Position numbers and translations under genes: made by a program. From Nitrospira sp. (GTDB lineage: Bacteria > Nitrospirota > Nitrospiria > Nitrospirales > Nitrospiraceae), in the NCBI GenBank assembly GCA_025360665.1, contig JANYBU010000444.1:1-6552 (forward strand): DNA of 6,552 bases, given 5' to 3'. The notes below the pieces were generated by a model. That model had not been told where the DNA came from, searched no databases, and worked only from the letters and a program-made list of their open reading frames with translations. This document shows, piece by piece, positions 1 to 5,802 of this stretch; the first letter of the stretch is position 1, and every line of letters starts with the position of its first letter.

Positions 1-594
1 GGCATTGACGGCTTCTGTCAGAAGCGTAGCCGCGGCATAGTGTTGTCGCTGCAACAATTCCCCAGCATTCTCGTTCTCCCCGATAATCAGTTCTTGTTGG
101 GCGACAATATCCCCTGCATCAATTTTCTCCGTCATCACATGAACGGTGACCCCTGCAACCGACTCCCCGTTCTTGAGCATCCAAAATCCCGGCTCTGGTC
201 CTCCATACCGAGGGAGTAGTGAGGGATGACAATTGAAGACGCCTAACCGAGGAGTTTGGAGAATGGCCGCCTTGAAAATCTGAGGGAAGATACAGACCAC
301 AATAAGATCAATGTTCAAGCTCTTCACATATTCAATAAACTGGGGAGCATTCACGCTGGGACAGGGAATGCGGGGGATCTTTTCATGATCAAGCCATGTC
401 CGGGTATCGAACCTAGGTTGACGTGTCTGGATCGGTTTGGATCGGGATAAAATTGTTGAGAGGGTGGTACTGACTGCCTGCGGTGGGCCTTGCTCCCACG
501 TAGGGCGAACCCAGGCTGCAATATCATGCCCGGAAGCTTTCAATTGCGGGCCAAAATCCCAGTCGGCAATCTGCGAAAAGACCAAGAGACGCAT
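1..594 (-). CDS. Formyltransferase-family protein (partial, N-terminal 198 residues)
   Basis: Read on the minus strand from ATG 594-592 with no stop to the window edge, so the C-terminus is missing. Residues 119-131 read VFNCHPSLLPRYG, the formyltransferase N-domain signature (N121, H123, SLLP). Residues 158-163 (IDAGDI) give the aspartate, D159. N/H/D is the catalytic triad of the family that uses 10-formyl-tetrahydrofolate (glycinamide ribonucleotide and methionyl-tRNA formyltransferases). The start is well fixed, because an in-frame TAA lies four codons upstream (604-606) and the N-terminus MRLLVFSQ is a plausible first beta strand. No strong ribosome binding site is visible. The N-terminus does not read like canonical Fmt (MRIVFAGTP type), so I would not call it fmt. 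The acceptor may be an amino-sugar, an amine or another substrate. Family assignment is firm; substrate is unknown. Confidence 0.88.
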   Translation of the reverse strand, partial: MRLLVFSQIADWDFGPQLKASGHDIAAWVRPTWEQGPPQAVSTTLSTILSRSKPIQTRQPRFDTRTWLDHEKIPRIPCPSVNAPQFIEYVKSLNIDLIVVCIFPQIFKAAILQTPRLGVFNCHPSLLPRYGGPEPGFWMLKNGESVAGVTVHVMTEKIDAGDIVAQQELIIGENENAGELLQRQHYAAATLLTEAVNA

Positions 595-631
595 GTGGAT
601 ACGTTAGAAACCGCTTCCGGGGCGAACTTCT

Positions 632-678
632 GGGGTCATTGCTTGACCTCGCACCTTGCGGTTTGGCGGTTTCAGAAA
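632..678. repeat. 47-bp imperfect direct repeat, copy 1
   Basis: This copy matches 858-904 at 41 of 47 positions in the same orientation, 226 bp apart. It contains the perfect palindrome GGTCA-TTGCT-TGACC at 634-648. It lies just upstream of the formyltransferase start. Its right-hand part is less conserved than its first 18 bases, which are identical in both copies. It could be a dispersed intergenic repeat. Confidence 0.7.
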
Positions 679-796
679 GTAGATCGAAGATTGAGCGTCA
701 GTCATGAGTATCGAGGTTGTTCTCTTGACCTTGTAGGGTTTGATCCGACGGCCCGGCGCGTTCTGCACAAGGGACTGTAGCACGGGAGGAAGAGTC

Positions 797-847
797 ATGT
801 CATTTCAAGAGAAGGTGGTCTTGATTACGGGTGGTGGAATGAGCTAA
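797..847 (+). pseudogene. Truncated short-chain dehydrogenase/reductase (N-terminal stub)
   Basis: A 16-codon reading frame, MSFQEKVVLITGGGMS then TAA. It is preceded by a strong ribosome binding site, GGGAGGA at 784-790, six bases before the ATG. KVVLITGGG is the first beta strand and the start of the TGxxxGxG NAD(P)-binding loop of SDR enzymes, which run to about 250 residues. Homology stops right after the third glycine, where a full gene would continue with an SGIG-like segment. Repeat copy 2 begins 10 bases past the stop. The downstream sequence shows no SDR continuation in any frame I read. This is most likely the surviving 5' end of a deleted gene. Confidence 0.6.
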
Positions 848-857
848 GAGAGCCAGA

Positions 858-904
858 GGGGTCATTGCTTGACCTTGTACCTTGCGGGTTGGTGGTCTCC
901 GAAA
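858..904. repeat. 47-bp imperfect direct repeat, copy 2
   Basis: Second copy of the repeat at 632-678, with the same palindrome GGTCA-TTGCT-TGACC at 860-874. It lies directly after the truncated SDR stub, so the deletion end of that gene and the repeat edge nearly coincide. Confidence 0.7.
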
Positions 905-931
905 CCAATTTTCGCCTCCTCCCCCCGCGGC

Positions 932-988
932 CTTGAGAGGAGATCGACGAAGAGGTTTCATGTCGCATTGGGCGTCGCGGATGGGGAG
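932..988 (+). repeat. 57-bp direct repeat, VOC-gene 5' end, copy A
   Basis: Matches 4638-4694 at 49 of 57 positions in the same orientation. The shared block includes a ribosome binding site (TTGAGAGGAGATC) and the first codons of a VOC-type gene. GGGCGTCGCGGAT is identical in both copies. The two copies bracket the DHOR-haloperoxidase operon. Confidence 0.7.
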
Positions 989-1012
989 GCGTCTCCGCCG
1001 AGCGTGAGTTGA
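947..1012 (+). pseudogene. VOC/glyoxalase-type gene remnant (5' end, start codon lost)
   Basis: Reads TKRFHVALGVADGEAS, then a stop at 1010-1012. Aligned with the better copy at 4653 (MKRFHIVLGVADVES), the ATG has become ACG at 947-949, while the GAGAGGAG ribosome binding site is kept. Most codon differences between the copies fall at silent or conservative positions, so the original was a coding gene. Homology to the VOC reading ends near residue 16. Downstream bases to about 1100 are open in the next frame (991-1101) but I do not recognise that product. It has no start codon and only about 16 recognisable residues, so it is not functional. Confidence 0.55.
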
Positions 1013-1282
1013 GCGGGATGCTCCGAGAGCGCGTTACAGCCGACCAGCAGGCGGCAGAGATTCGGCAGACCTGGCCTGCGACGAGCGATCAACCGACATA
1101 GTCCAGTCCGGTCCGTCCTCACCCACGCCCGCACGATAGGCGGGGCTGCGGCGGATTCGTGCAGGAACCATTCGACCAGGCCTTGTGTGTGCTCCAGTCA
1201 GACCCTGTCTCAACCACATCACGCCTTCATGATCGTTCCACGGTGTCCATCGGGAACGGCCGCGCTGTAGGCTTCTGCTCAC
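958..1282 (-). other. Unassigned stretch with frame-shifted open reading on the minus strand
   Basis: A GTG at 1282-1280 sits four bases after AGGAG and opens an 82-codon frame. Around 1200 a different minus frame becomes open for 79 codons without an ATG (1197 down to a stop at 960-958), with high GC at third positions and text such as LVEWFLHES and LCRLLVGCNAL. Joined, these could be one decayed gene of roughly 105 residues. Against this, the left end runs antisense through the VOC remnant, and the plus strand is open in exactly the complementary register at 991-1101. I recognise no family. It may be chance in GC-rich DNA. Confidence 0.2.
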
Positions 1283-1378
1283 ACTTCTCCTATTCCCACC
1301 GGTGCACGGTTCGTTCTAATGGAATCGTGGAGTGAAGGTTTTTCGAGCAGATAGACATCTCTGAGAGAATAGTCGTGG

Positions 1379-1395
1379 AAGGCACGGCTTATGCT
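1379..1395 (+). promoter_or_regulatory. Possible sigma-54 (-24/-12) promoter
   Basis: AAGGCACGGCTTATGCT carries GG at 1381-1382 and GC at 1393-1394, ten bases apart, as in the TGGCACG-N4-TTGC consensus. The GGCACG block is exact; the T before GG and the first T of TTGC are replaced by A. It would put the transcript start near 1406 and give a leader of about 60 bases before the DHOR gene. No upstream activator site was identified and no convincing -35/-10 pair was found in this leader. Confidence 0.3.
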
Positions 1396-1468
1396 CACTT
1401 TAGTTCTGCCGAGGATATTTTACGAGGACACGGGATAGTCCGATCACAGATACACAGCGGAGGCCAAT

Positions 1469-2875
1469 ATGATTTTTCACAGACACATCACGCGGTCAGG
1501 TTACATCATGATGCTGTCGGTGGCCATGCTGACGGTCATCGCGGGGTCCTTCTACGAAGAGGCCTTCTCGCAAATCGCACGATTTGCGGCACGCGATCCC
1601 GGCGTACGCACCGGCTCCAGCGGCGCAGGCGGGATGCTGTCGGGGCTGACCGAACTGGAACAAAGGATATTCGGTACGGGTCGGGAACAGTTCGAGGAAG
1701 TGCAGTCGGTGCAAGGCACGATTCCTGACACGGAACTTGGTCTCGGACCACGCTTCAACTTGGACAGTTGCGCTGGCTGTCACGCGAACCCGGACATAGG
1801 GGGGACCAGTCCGGCCATCAATCCGCAGGTCGAGGTGGCCAAGAAAGAAGGCGCGAGCAATGACCTCCCGCCGTTTATCAAGAGGGACGGTCCGGTGCGC
1901 GAAGCCAGATTCAAGCATAATCCGGATGGTACGGCGGACGGCGGAGTCCATGCCCTCTTCACGATTTCCGGGCGAAGCGATGCGCCGGGCTGCTTTCTTC
2001 AGCAACCGGATTTCCGCACCGCGGTGGCTCGCCAGAACGTGGTGTTCCGCATTCCCACGCCGCTATTCGGCGCCGGCTTAATCGAAGCCATCGACGATGA
2101 CACCATTCTCGCCAACCTGCAGGCCCACAGTGCGACGAAACAGTCGCTGGGGATTGGAGGTCGCCCCAACCGCACGAGCGGGCGGCCCAATACCAGTGGG
2201 AATGACGGTACGGTCACTCGATTCGGCTGGAAGGCCCAGAATAAATCGCTCGAAATCTTCTCAGGCGAAGCCTACAACGTCGAGCAGGGAATAACGAACG
2301 AGCTCTTTCCCCAGGAGCGGGATGAGACACCGACTTGCTATTTTAACGCGACACCGGAGAATCGGACCAACTTCAACGCCACGGATCCTCTCGAAGTGCC
2401 CAGCGACGTGGTGAAGTTTGCCGTGCTCATGCGCTTGCTCGCACCTCCGACGCCCGCGCCTGACACGGACACCATCGTCCGGGGCCGGAAGTTGTTCGGA
2501 GACGTCGGCTGCACGATGTGTCATACCCCGACGTTGCATACCGGCAAATCGCCCGTAGAGGCGTTGCGGGATAAGGACGTCAACCTGTACTCCGATCTGG
2601 CGCTCCATAACATGGGGCCGGGCCTGGCCGACGATGTCAGCCAGGGCAATGCCGCGGGCGATGAATTTCGCACAGCGCCCTTGTGGGGCCTCGGGAAGCG
2701 AATCTTTTTCCTGCACGACGGGCGCACAAAGGATCTGCTCGAAGCGATTCAGGCCCACGCTGGGTCAGGCGGCGGGCAGTATGTGCCGTCAGAAGCGAAC
2801 CAAGTAATCGCGCAGTTCCACCGGCTCAATGAAATCGAGCGGCAGCATGTGCTGTACTTCCTGCGTTCGTTATAA
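1469..2875 (+). CDS. Exported di-heme oxidoreductase, DHOR/DUF1111 type (putative peroxidase)
   Basis: A 468-residue protein. Residues 1-34 form a signal peptide with a hydrophobic core at about 12-26. Two c-type heme sites are present: C101-A-G-C104-H105 and C348-T-M-C351-H352. The second begins a cytochrome-like domain containing GRKLFGDVGC (339-348), DEFRTAPLWGL (398-408) and HDGR (416-419), which are hallmark stretches of the di-heme oxidoreductase family. Family members are of this size and are annotated as putative peroxidases; the true substrate is generally unknown. Heme attachment and the signal place it outside the cytoplasm. Two further cysteines (175 and 290) might form a disulfide. 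The start is supported by GGAGG at 1459-1463, five bases before the ATG. The haloperoxidase gene follows after 59 bp on the same strand, so the two are probably co-transcribed. Family call is firm; peroxidase activity is inferred. Confidence 0.9.
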   Translation: MIFHRHITRSGYIMMLSVAMLTVIAGSFYEEAFSQIARFAARDPGVRTGSSGAGGMLSGLTELEQRIFGTGREQFEEVQSVQGTIPDTELGLGPRFNLDSCAGCHANPDIGGTSPAINPQVEVAKKEGASNDLPPFIKRDGPVREARFKHNPDGTADGGVHALFTISGRSDAPGCFLQQPDFRTAVARQNVVFRIPTPLFGAGLIEAIDDDTILANLQAHSATKQSLGIGGRPNRTSGRPNTSGNDGTVTRFGWKAQNKSLEIFSGEAYNVEQGITNELFPQERDETPTCYFNATPENRTNFNATDPLEVPSDVVKFAVLMRLLAPPTPAPDTDTIVRGRKLFGDVGCTMCHTPTLHTGKSPVEALRDKDVNLYSDLALHNMGPGLADDVSQGNAAGDEFRTAPLWGLGKRIFFLHDGRTKDLLEAIQAHAGSGGGQYVPSEANQVIAQFHRLNEIERQHVLYFLRSL

Positions 2876-2934
2876 ATTGAGAGTCTGTCCGTGTACCGGG
2901 CAGCGCCTGGGTCGGAGGAAGAAGGAAAAGGGCT

Positions 2935-4503
2935 ATGATCATGCCACAGACCGGGCGACTCATTGCAGCACTCGCAGCCATATTGATCCTGACTCTTCCG
3001 AGTGCTGTCCAGGCGGGTGGGTTTTCCGGTGGGATCGTGGACACGTTTGGGCCTCGTTTTGGGGCCGATCCGCATCAAGTTCCGCGTGTTCCGATTGATC
3101 CGCGCCGTCGGCCACGGTCTGCAGTTGATTCGGCCGGCATGGTCCAGCACTGGAACGAAATCGCCATCGATGCGACCGGGCTCGACCACACGCCCGTCGC
3201 GTCGGGGGAGAATCGGGTCTTCGGCGAGCAACTCGGACCGGCGCGAGCGAGCCGGGCGATGGCCATCATCCATCTCGCCATTTTCGATGCAGTCAACGCC
3301 ATCGAGGGCGGGTACAACAGTTACACCGGTGTGGGGCCTGCTCCGTTCGGCACGTCGATGAAAGCCGCCATCGCCCAAACCGCCCACGATACGCTTGTCG
3401 CGCTCTTCCCCTCGCAGGCCCCGAGCTTCGACGACCAACTTGCGGCCGATCTGATGGATATTCCGGACGGACGTGTGAAGATAAACGGCATCGGGCTGGG
3501 CAGACGGACCGCCACAGCCATTCTGGCTTTGCGAGCCAACGATGGTGCACAACGTCCTGAGCCGCGCGTCGGCATCGAGTTTCTCACGAGCAACGAGCCG
3601 GGGAAATGGCGCCAGGACCCTATCAGTGTGATCCCGCTGGCCCTGGGAGCCTACTGGGGCGAGGTGACGCCGTTTGTGCTGGAGACCTCCGAACAATTTC
3701 GGGTCCCACCGCCGCCCAGGCTGGACAGTCCGGAATATACGGCCGCCTTTAACGAAGTGAAGGCGGTGGGAGTGGATGGGGTTGTGACGCCGACCACGCG
3801 GACCGCGGAGCAAACTCTGATCGGGACGTACTGGGCATACGATGGGACCCCGAGCTTGTGTGCCCCACCGCGGCTCTACAATCAGATCACCATGCGTATC
3901 GCCCACAAGATGGGTACGGACACCAATGTCCTGGAACTCGCACGGCTCCTGGCCCTCGTGAATATCGCGATGGCGGATGCCGGGATTGCCGTGTGGGAAT
4001 CCAAGTACTATTATCAGTACTGGCGGCCAGTGACCGGGATTCGCGAAGCCGATGAACAGACCGGGCCGACCGGGCTCGGCGACGGCAATCCCGCGACGGC
4101 CGGAGACACAACCTATTCGCCGCTCGGAGCACCCGCCAGCAATCTCACGGGGCCGAATTTTACCCCGCCGTTTCCGGCCTATCCGTCAGGGCACGCCGGT
4201 TTTGGAGGTGCGCTTTTCGAGATGCTGCGCAAGTACTATCGAACTGATCGCATTCCGTTCACCTTCATCTCGGACGAGTTCAATGGTGTGACCCGGGACA
4301 ACAATGGAACCGTGCGGCCAGTGGTGGAGCGCAGCTTCTCATCGCTCTCTCAGGCGGAGGAAGAGAACGGGCAGAGCCGCATCTATCTCGGCATCCACTG
4401 GGTTTTCGACAAGACTGAGGGTATCGCGCAGGGCCGCCGCGTGGCCGACTACGTGTTCAAGCATGCCATGCAGCCGCGGCATCAACGAGGAGACGGACGG
4501 TGA
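2935..4503 (+). CDS. Exported vanadium-dependent haloperoxidase (PAP2-type active site)
   Basis: A 522-residue protein with a signal peptide (hydrophobic 9-21, likely cleavage after AVQA at 27). The C-terminal half carries the full vanadate/phosphate site: K357 and R364 in WESKYYYQYWRP, S418-G419-H420 in PFPAYPSGHAGFGGA, and R482 with H488 in SRIYLGIHWVFD. The K-to-R spacing of 7 and R-to-H spacing of 6 equal those of fungal vanadium chloroperoxidase (K353/R360, R490/H496). H488 would bind vanadate and H420 act as acid/base. The positions of the fungal halide-site W350 and F397 are also kept (W354, F413). The enzyme would oxidise halides with hydrogen peroxide outside the cytoplasm; related folds also hydrolyse phosphate esters, which cannot be excluded. 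The start could be ATG 2935 or 2941, since purine-rich GGAGGAAGAAGGAAAAGGG lies just upstream. It is the second gene of a likely operon with the DHOR gene. Confidence 0.92.
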   Translation: MIMPQTGRLIAALAAILILTLPSAVQAGGFSGGIVDTFGPRFGADPHQVPRVPIDPRRRPRSAVDSAGMVQHWNEIAIDATGLDHTPVASGENRVFGEQLGPARASRAMAIIHLAIFDAVNAIEGGYNSYTGVGPAPFGTSMKAAIAQTAHDTLVALFPSQAPSFDDQLAADLMDIPDGRVKINGIGLGRRTATAILALRANDGAQRPEPRVGIEFLTSNEPGKWRQDPISVIPLALGAYWGEVTPFVLETSEQFRVPPPPRLDSPEYTAAFNEVKAVGVDGVVTPTTRTAEQTLIGTYWAYDGTPSLCAPPRLYNQITMRIAHKMGTDTNVLELARLLALVNIAMADAGIAVWESKYYYQYWRPVTGIREADEQTGPTGLGDGNPATAGDTTYSPLGAPASNLTGPNFTPPFPAYPSGHAGFGGALFEMLRKYYRTDRIPFTFISDEFNGVTRDNNGTVRPVVERSFSSLSQAEEENGQSRIYLGIHWVFDKTEGIAQGRRVADYVFKHAMQPRHQRGDGR

Positions 4504-4637
4504 GGGGGTACTCTCCAGTCAACTGGCTGTCGTAGAATCAGACCTGTTGCAGGCGACATTCGAAGCCGCGTGAGTCCAGGCGATGAAGGAGAAACCGGTA
4601 ACATTCTACCTTTCCGATCTCCTCGTCCGCGTGCATT
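4504..4637. other. Non-coding gap after the haloperoxidase gene
   Basis: No gene recognised. A short inverted repeat CCTG-TTG-CAGG at 4542-4552 has no T-tract, so I see no convincing terminator for the operon. A 19-codon frame at 4583-4642 has only a weak ribosome binding site. The right end, 4616-4641, resembles 6380-6405. Confidence 0.4.
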
Positions 4638-4694
4638 CTTGAGAGGAGATCCATGAAAAGATTCCATATCGTATTGGGCGTCGCGGATGTGGAG
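4638..4694 (+). repeat. 57-bp direct repeat, VOC-gene 5' end, copy B
   Basis: Partner of 932-988, offset 3,706 bp, same strand. This copy keeps the ATG (4653-4655) and the GAGAGGAG ribosome binding site at 4641-4648. Confidence 0.7.
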
Positions 4695-4876
4695 TCGCCC
4701 GCTGATGGCTACTCGCAAGCCTCGACTGCCGACCGGACCTGATCATCCCTGGAAAGTATGCGTTGTGGCGCACGGACGTGGTCAATCTGTCGATCCGAAA
4801 AGTGGGCCACGAAGAGGGTGGGGCTCTCCTGTGGCATGGGTCGGGCGATGTGGTCAGGAGTGGAGATGCTATCTAG
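4653..4876 (+). pseudogene. VOC/glyoxalase-type gene, frameshifted and truncated
   Basis: The first frame reads MKRFHIVLGVADVES...YSQ and stops at 4740-4742. The protein then continues in the -1 frame from about 4718, through RPDLIIPGKYALWRTDVVN and LSIRKV to GGALLWHG, ending at TAG 4874-4876. One missing base between CAA (codon 22) and GCCTCGAC restores a single reading of about 74 residues. The N-terminal beta strand with GVAD, followed by a YS...L helix and a PDL-IPG-YALW strand pair, is typical of the vicinal oxygen chelate fold (glyoxalase, bleomycin resistance, dioxygenase relatives), although full members run to about 110-130 residues. The start is backed by GAGAGGAG four bases upstream. 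A sequencing error could explain the frameshift, but the decayed copy at 947 shows this gene is degrading here anyway. Any substrate is unknown. Confidence 0.6.
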
Positions 4877-4892
4877 AAGAGATTACTCTTCT
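4875..4892. other. Inverted repeat between convergent reading frames
   Basis: AGAAGAG-ATTA-CTCTTCT is a perfect 7-bp stem with a 4-base loop, starting at the end of the VOC remnant. It faces the 3' end of the minus-strand lipoprotein gene. There is no T-run after it, so termination is only possible, not shown. Confidence 0.4.
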
Positions 4893-4900
4893 TCGCCAAA

Positions 4901-4926
4901 GTTCCCCGCTCGGGAGCGCGGGGAGC
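4901..4926 (-). terminator. Probable terminator hairpin of the lipoprotein gene
   Basis: GTTCCCCGC-TCGGGAGC-GCGGGGAGC forms a 9-bp stem (one G-T wobble) with an 8-base loop. It begins one base after the lipoprotein stop codon. In the minus-strand transcript the stem is followed by only three U residues (AACUUUGG), so it may be a weak intrinsic terminator or a 3'-end stabilising hairpin. Confidence 0.5.
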
Positions 4927-4927
4927 T

Positions 4928-5533
4928 TCACTGGGATGGAGTCCTCGGCAGACTGAGCTTGCTGGTCCTATGCGCGTCCGAATCGATCTGCTTCAGGGCA
5001 CTGAGCTGATCCGTCAATTCTGCGATCCGCTTATCGCGATCACGAATCCGCTGCTGAAGACTGTGTACTACTAGGTTCGGGTTTTTGAAGGTGACGGACG
5101 CACTTGCCGCATGCTGTTGTCCCAGCCATGTGCGCACCAGCCCTTTCATCACCGCTAACGCCCCATTGGGCTCATCGGCGGAAGCGTGTTGGAACGTCCG
5201 GTTGGCAAGAAACCGAATCCAGCGCGCGCTTGAATCTGCGAATGGACCATTCGGCGCGACGGCAATCGACTGCCGAAAGGAGGCCGCTGCCACTTCTCTA
5301 TTCTGAAATAACGCGATCATTGCACGTGTGAAATGCACCTGATCACAGGATCGGTGCTGTGTGCAGGTGCTCAGCAGCGTTTCTTGTTCTCGATGTACGG
5401 CTTGCAAGACGACTGTGTCGGTCGCATCGGTTTGAAATAATGGCGCAGAGCCAGGCGGCGGTGTCCCATTCACCATCGCACATCCCCACAGCATCCCCGT
5501 CATCAAGAGCCAGTATCCATGACGAAACCACAT
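4928..5533 (-). CDS. Outer-membrane-type lipoprotein with C-terminal coiled coil (QseG-like?)
   Basis: A 201-residue protein. Residues 1-17 are a signal sequence ending in the lipobox LWGC, with C18 as the lipidated residue; alanine at +2 does not signal inner-membrane retention. Residues about 60-112 are helical, with spaced alanines like a single tetratricopeptide-type repeat (HFTRAMIALFQNREVAAASF). Residues about 158-184 form a heptad-like charged segment, LQQRIRDRDKRIAELTDQL, ending in ALKQID. Lipoproteins with this plan and a terminal coiled coil are found beside two-component systems of the QseE/QseF kind, so a sensor-associated role is a guess; no kinase gene is in view. The start ATG 5533-5531 has GGGG about ten bases upstream; a later start at residue 11 would leave too short a signal. 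It is convergent with the VOC remnant. Confidence 0.75.
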   Translation of the reverse strand: MWFRHGYWLLMTGMLWGCAMVNGTPPPGSAPLFQTDATDTVVLQAVHREQETLLSTCTQHRSCDQVHFTRAMIALFQNREVAAASFRQSIAVAPNGPFADSSARWIRFLANRTFQHASADEPNGALAVMKGLVRTWLGQQHAASASVTFKNPNLVVHSLQQRIRDRDKRIAELTDQLSALKQIDSDAHRTSKLSLPRTPSQ

Positions 5534-5568
5534 CGCAATACCCCATTCTCGCGAGGTCTCAGCGTCTT

Positions 5569-5587
5569 TGCTAAGACAAGCTTAGCA
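5569..5587. promoter_or_regulatory. Inverted repeat upstream of the lipoprotein gene
   Basis: TGCTAAG-ACAAG-CTTAGCA is a perfect 7-bp inverted repeat with a 5-base spacer, 36-54 bp before the lipoprotein start. Position and symmetry fit an operator or a leader hairpin. No convincing -35/-10 pair was found around it. Confidence 0.35.
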
Positions 5588-5751
5588 GATGGTCCGGATC
5601 TTGACGGTTCAGAGGTAGAGACAAAAAACCGACAAAAACTGGGACATGTTACTTTTTTGACCGCCTCCTCCGTGTGCGGCGGGTACGTCCCCTCTCTTAG
5701 CTCTGACTCCGCTGCACATCTGTTGAGCTTCACCATCTGATGGGGTATTGT

Positions 5752-5786
5752 TCCGGCGAGGTTTCGGAGATACCCTCCTCGCCGGA
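5752..5786. other. Strong 10-bp inverted repeat
   Basis: TCCGGCGAGG at 5752-5761 and its exact reverse complement CCTCGCCGGA at 5777-5786 enclose a 15-base loop. No T-tract follows on either strand, so it is not a standard terminator. It lies between the divergent lipoprotein and cytochrome genes, just before the DUF202-like remnant. Confidence 0.6.
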
Positions 5787-5802
5787 GCGATCGGATGCAC
5801 TT

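Noticed and set aside
256..450. Plus-strand 64-codon frame
   Set aside because: It is antisense to the formyltransferase catalytic region, which is clearly the real gene.
604..703. Small minus-strand frame ending 9 bases before the formyltransferase start
   Set aside because: It runs through repeat copy 1, has no ribosome binding site and no recognisable sequence, so a leader peptide is not supported.
1375..1728. Plus-strand 117-codon frame overlapping the DHOR start
   Set aside because: It is out of frame with the DHOR gene, rich in arginine and histidine, and has no supporting ribosome binding site.
2749..3906. Minus-strand open frame of 385 codons
   Set aside because: It lies antisense to the DHOR end and the haloperoxidase gene. 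The plus-strand product has a full conserved active site, while the antisense text is rich in arginine, glycine and proline with no recognisable domain.
4583..4642. 19-codon frame (MKEKPVTFYLSDLLVRVHS)
   Set aside because: Only a weak ribosome binding site, and it overlaps the VOC ribosome binding region. It could be chance.
5601..5630. TTGACG as a -35 box in the gap between lipoprotein and cytochrome genes
   Set aside because: At 17 bases downstream there is only an A-run, not a -10 box.
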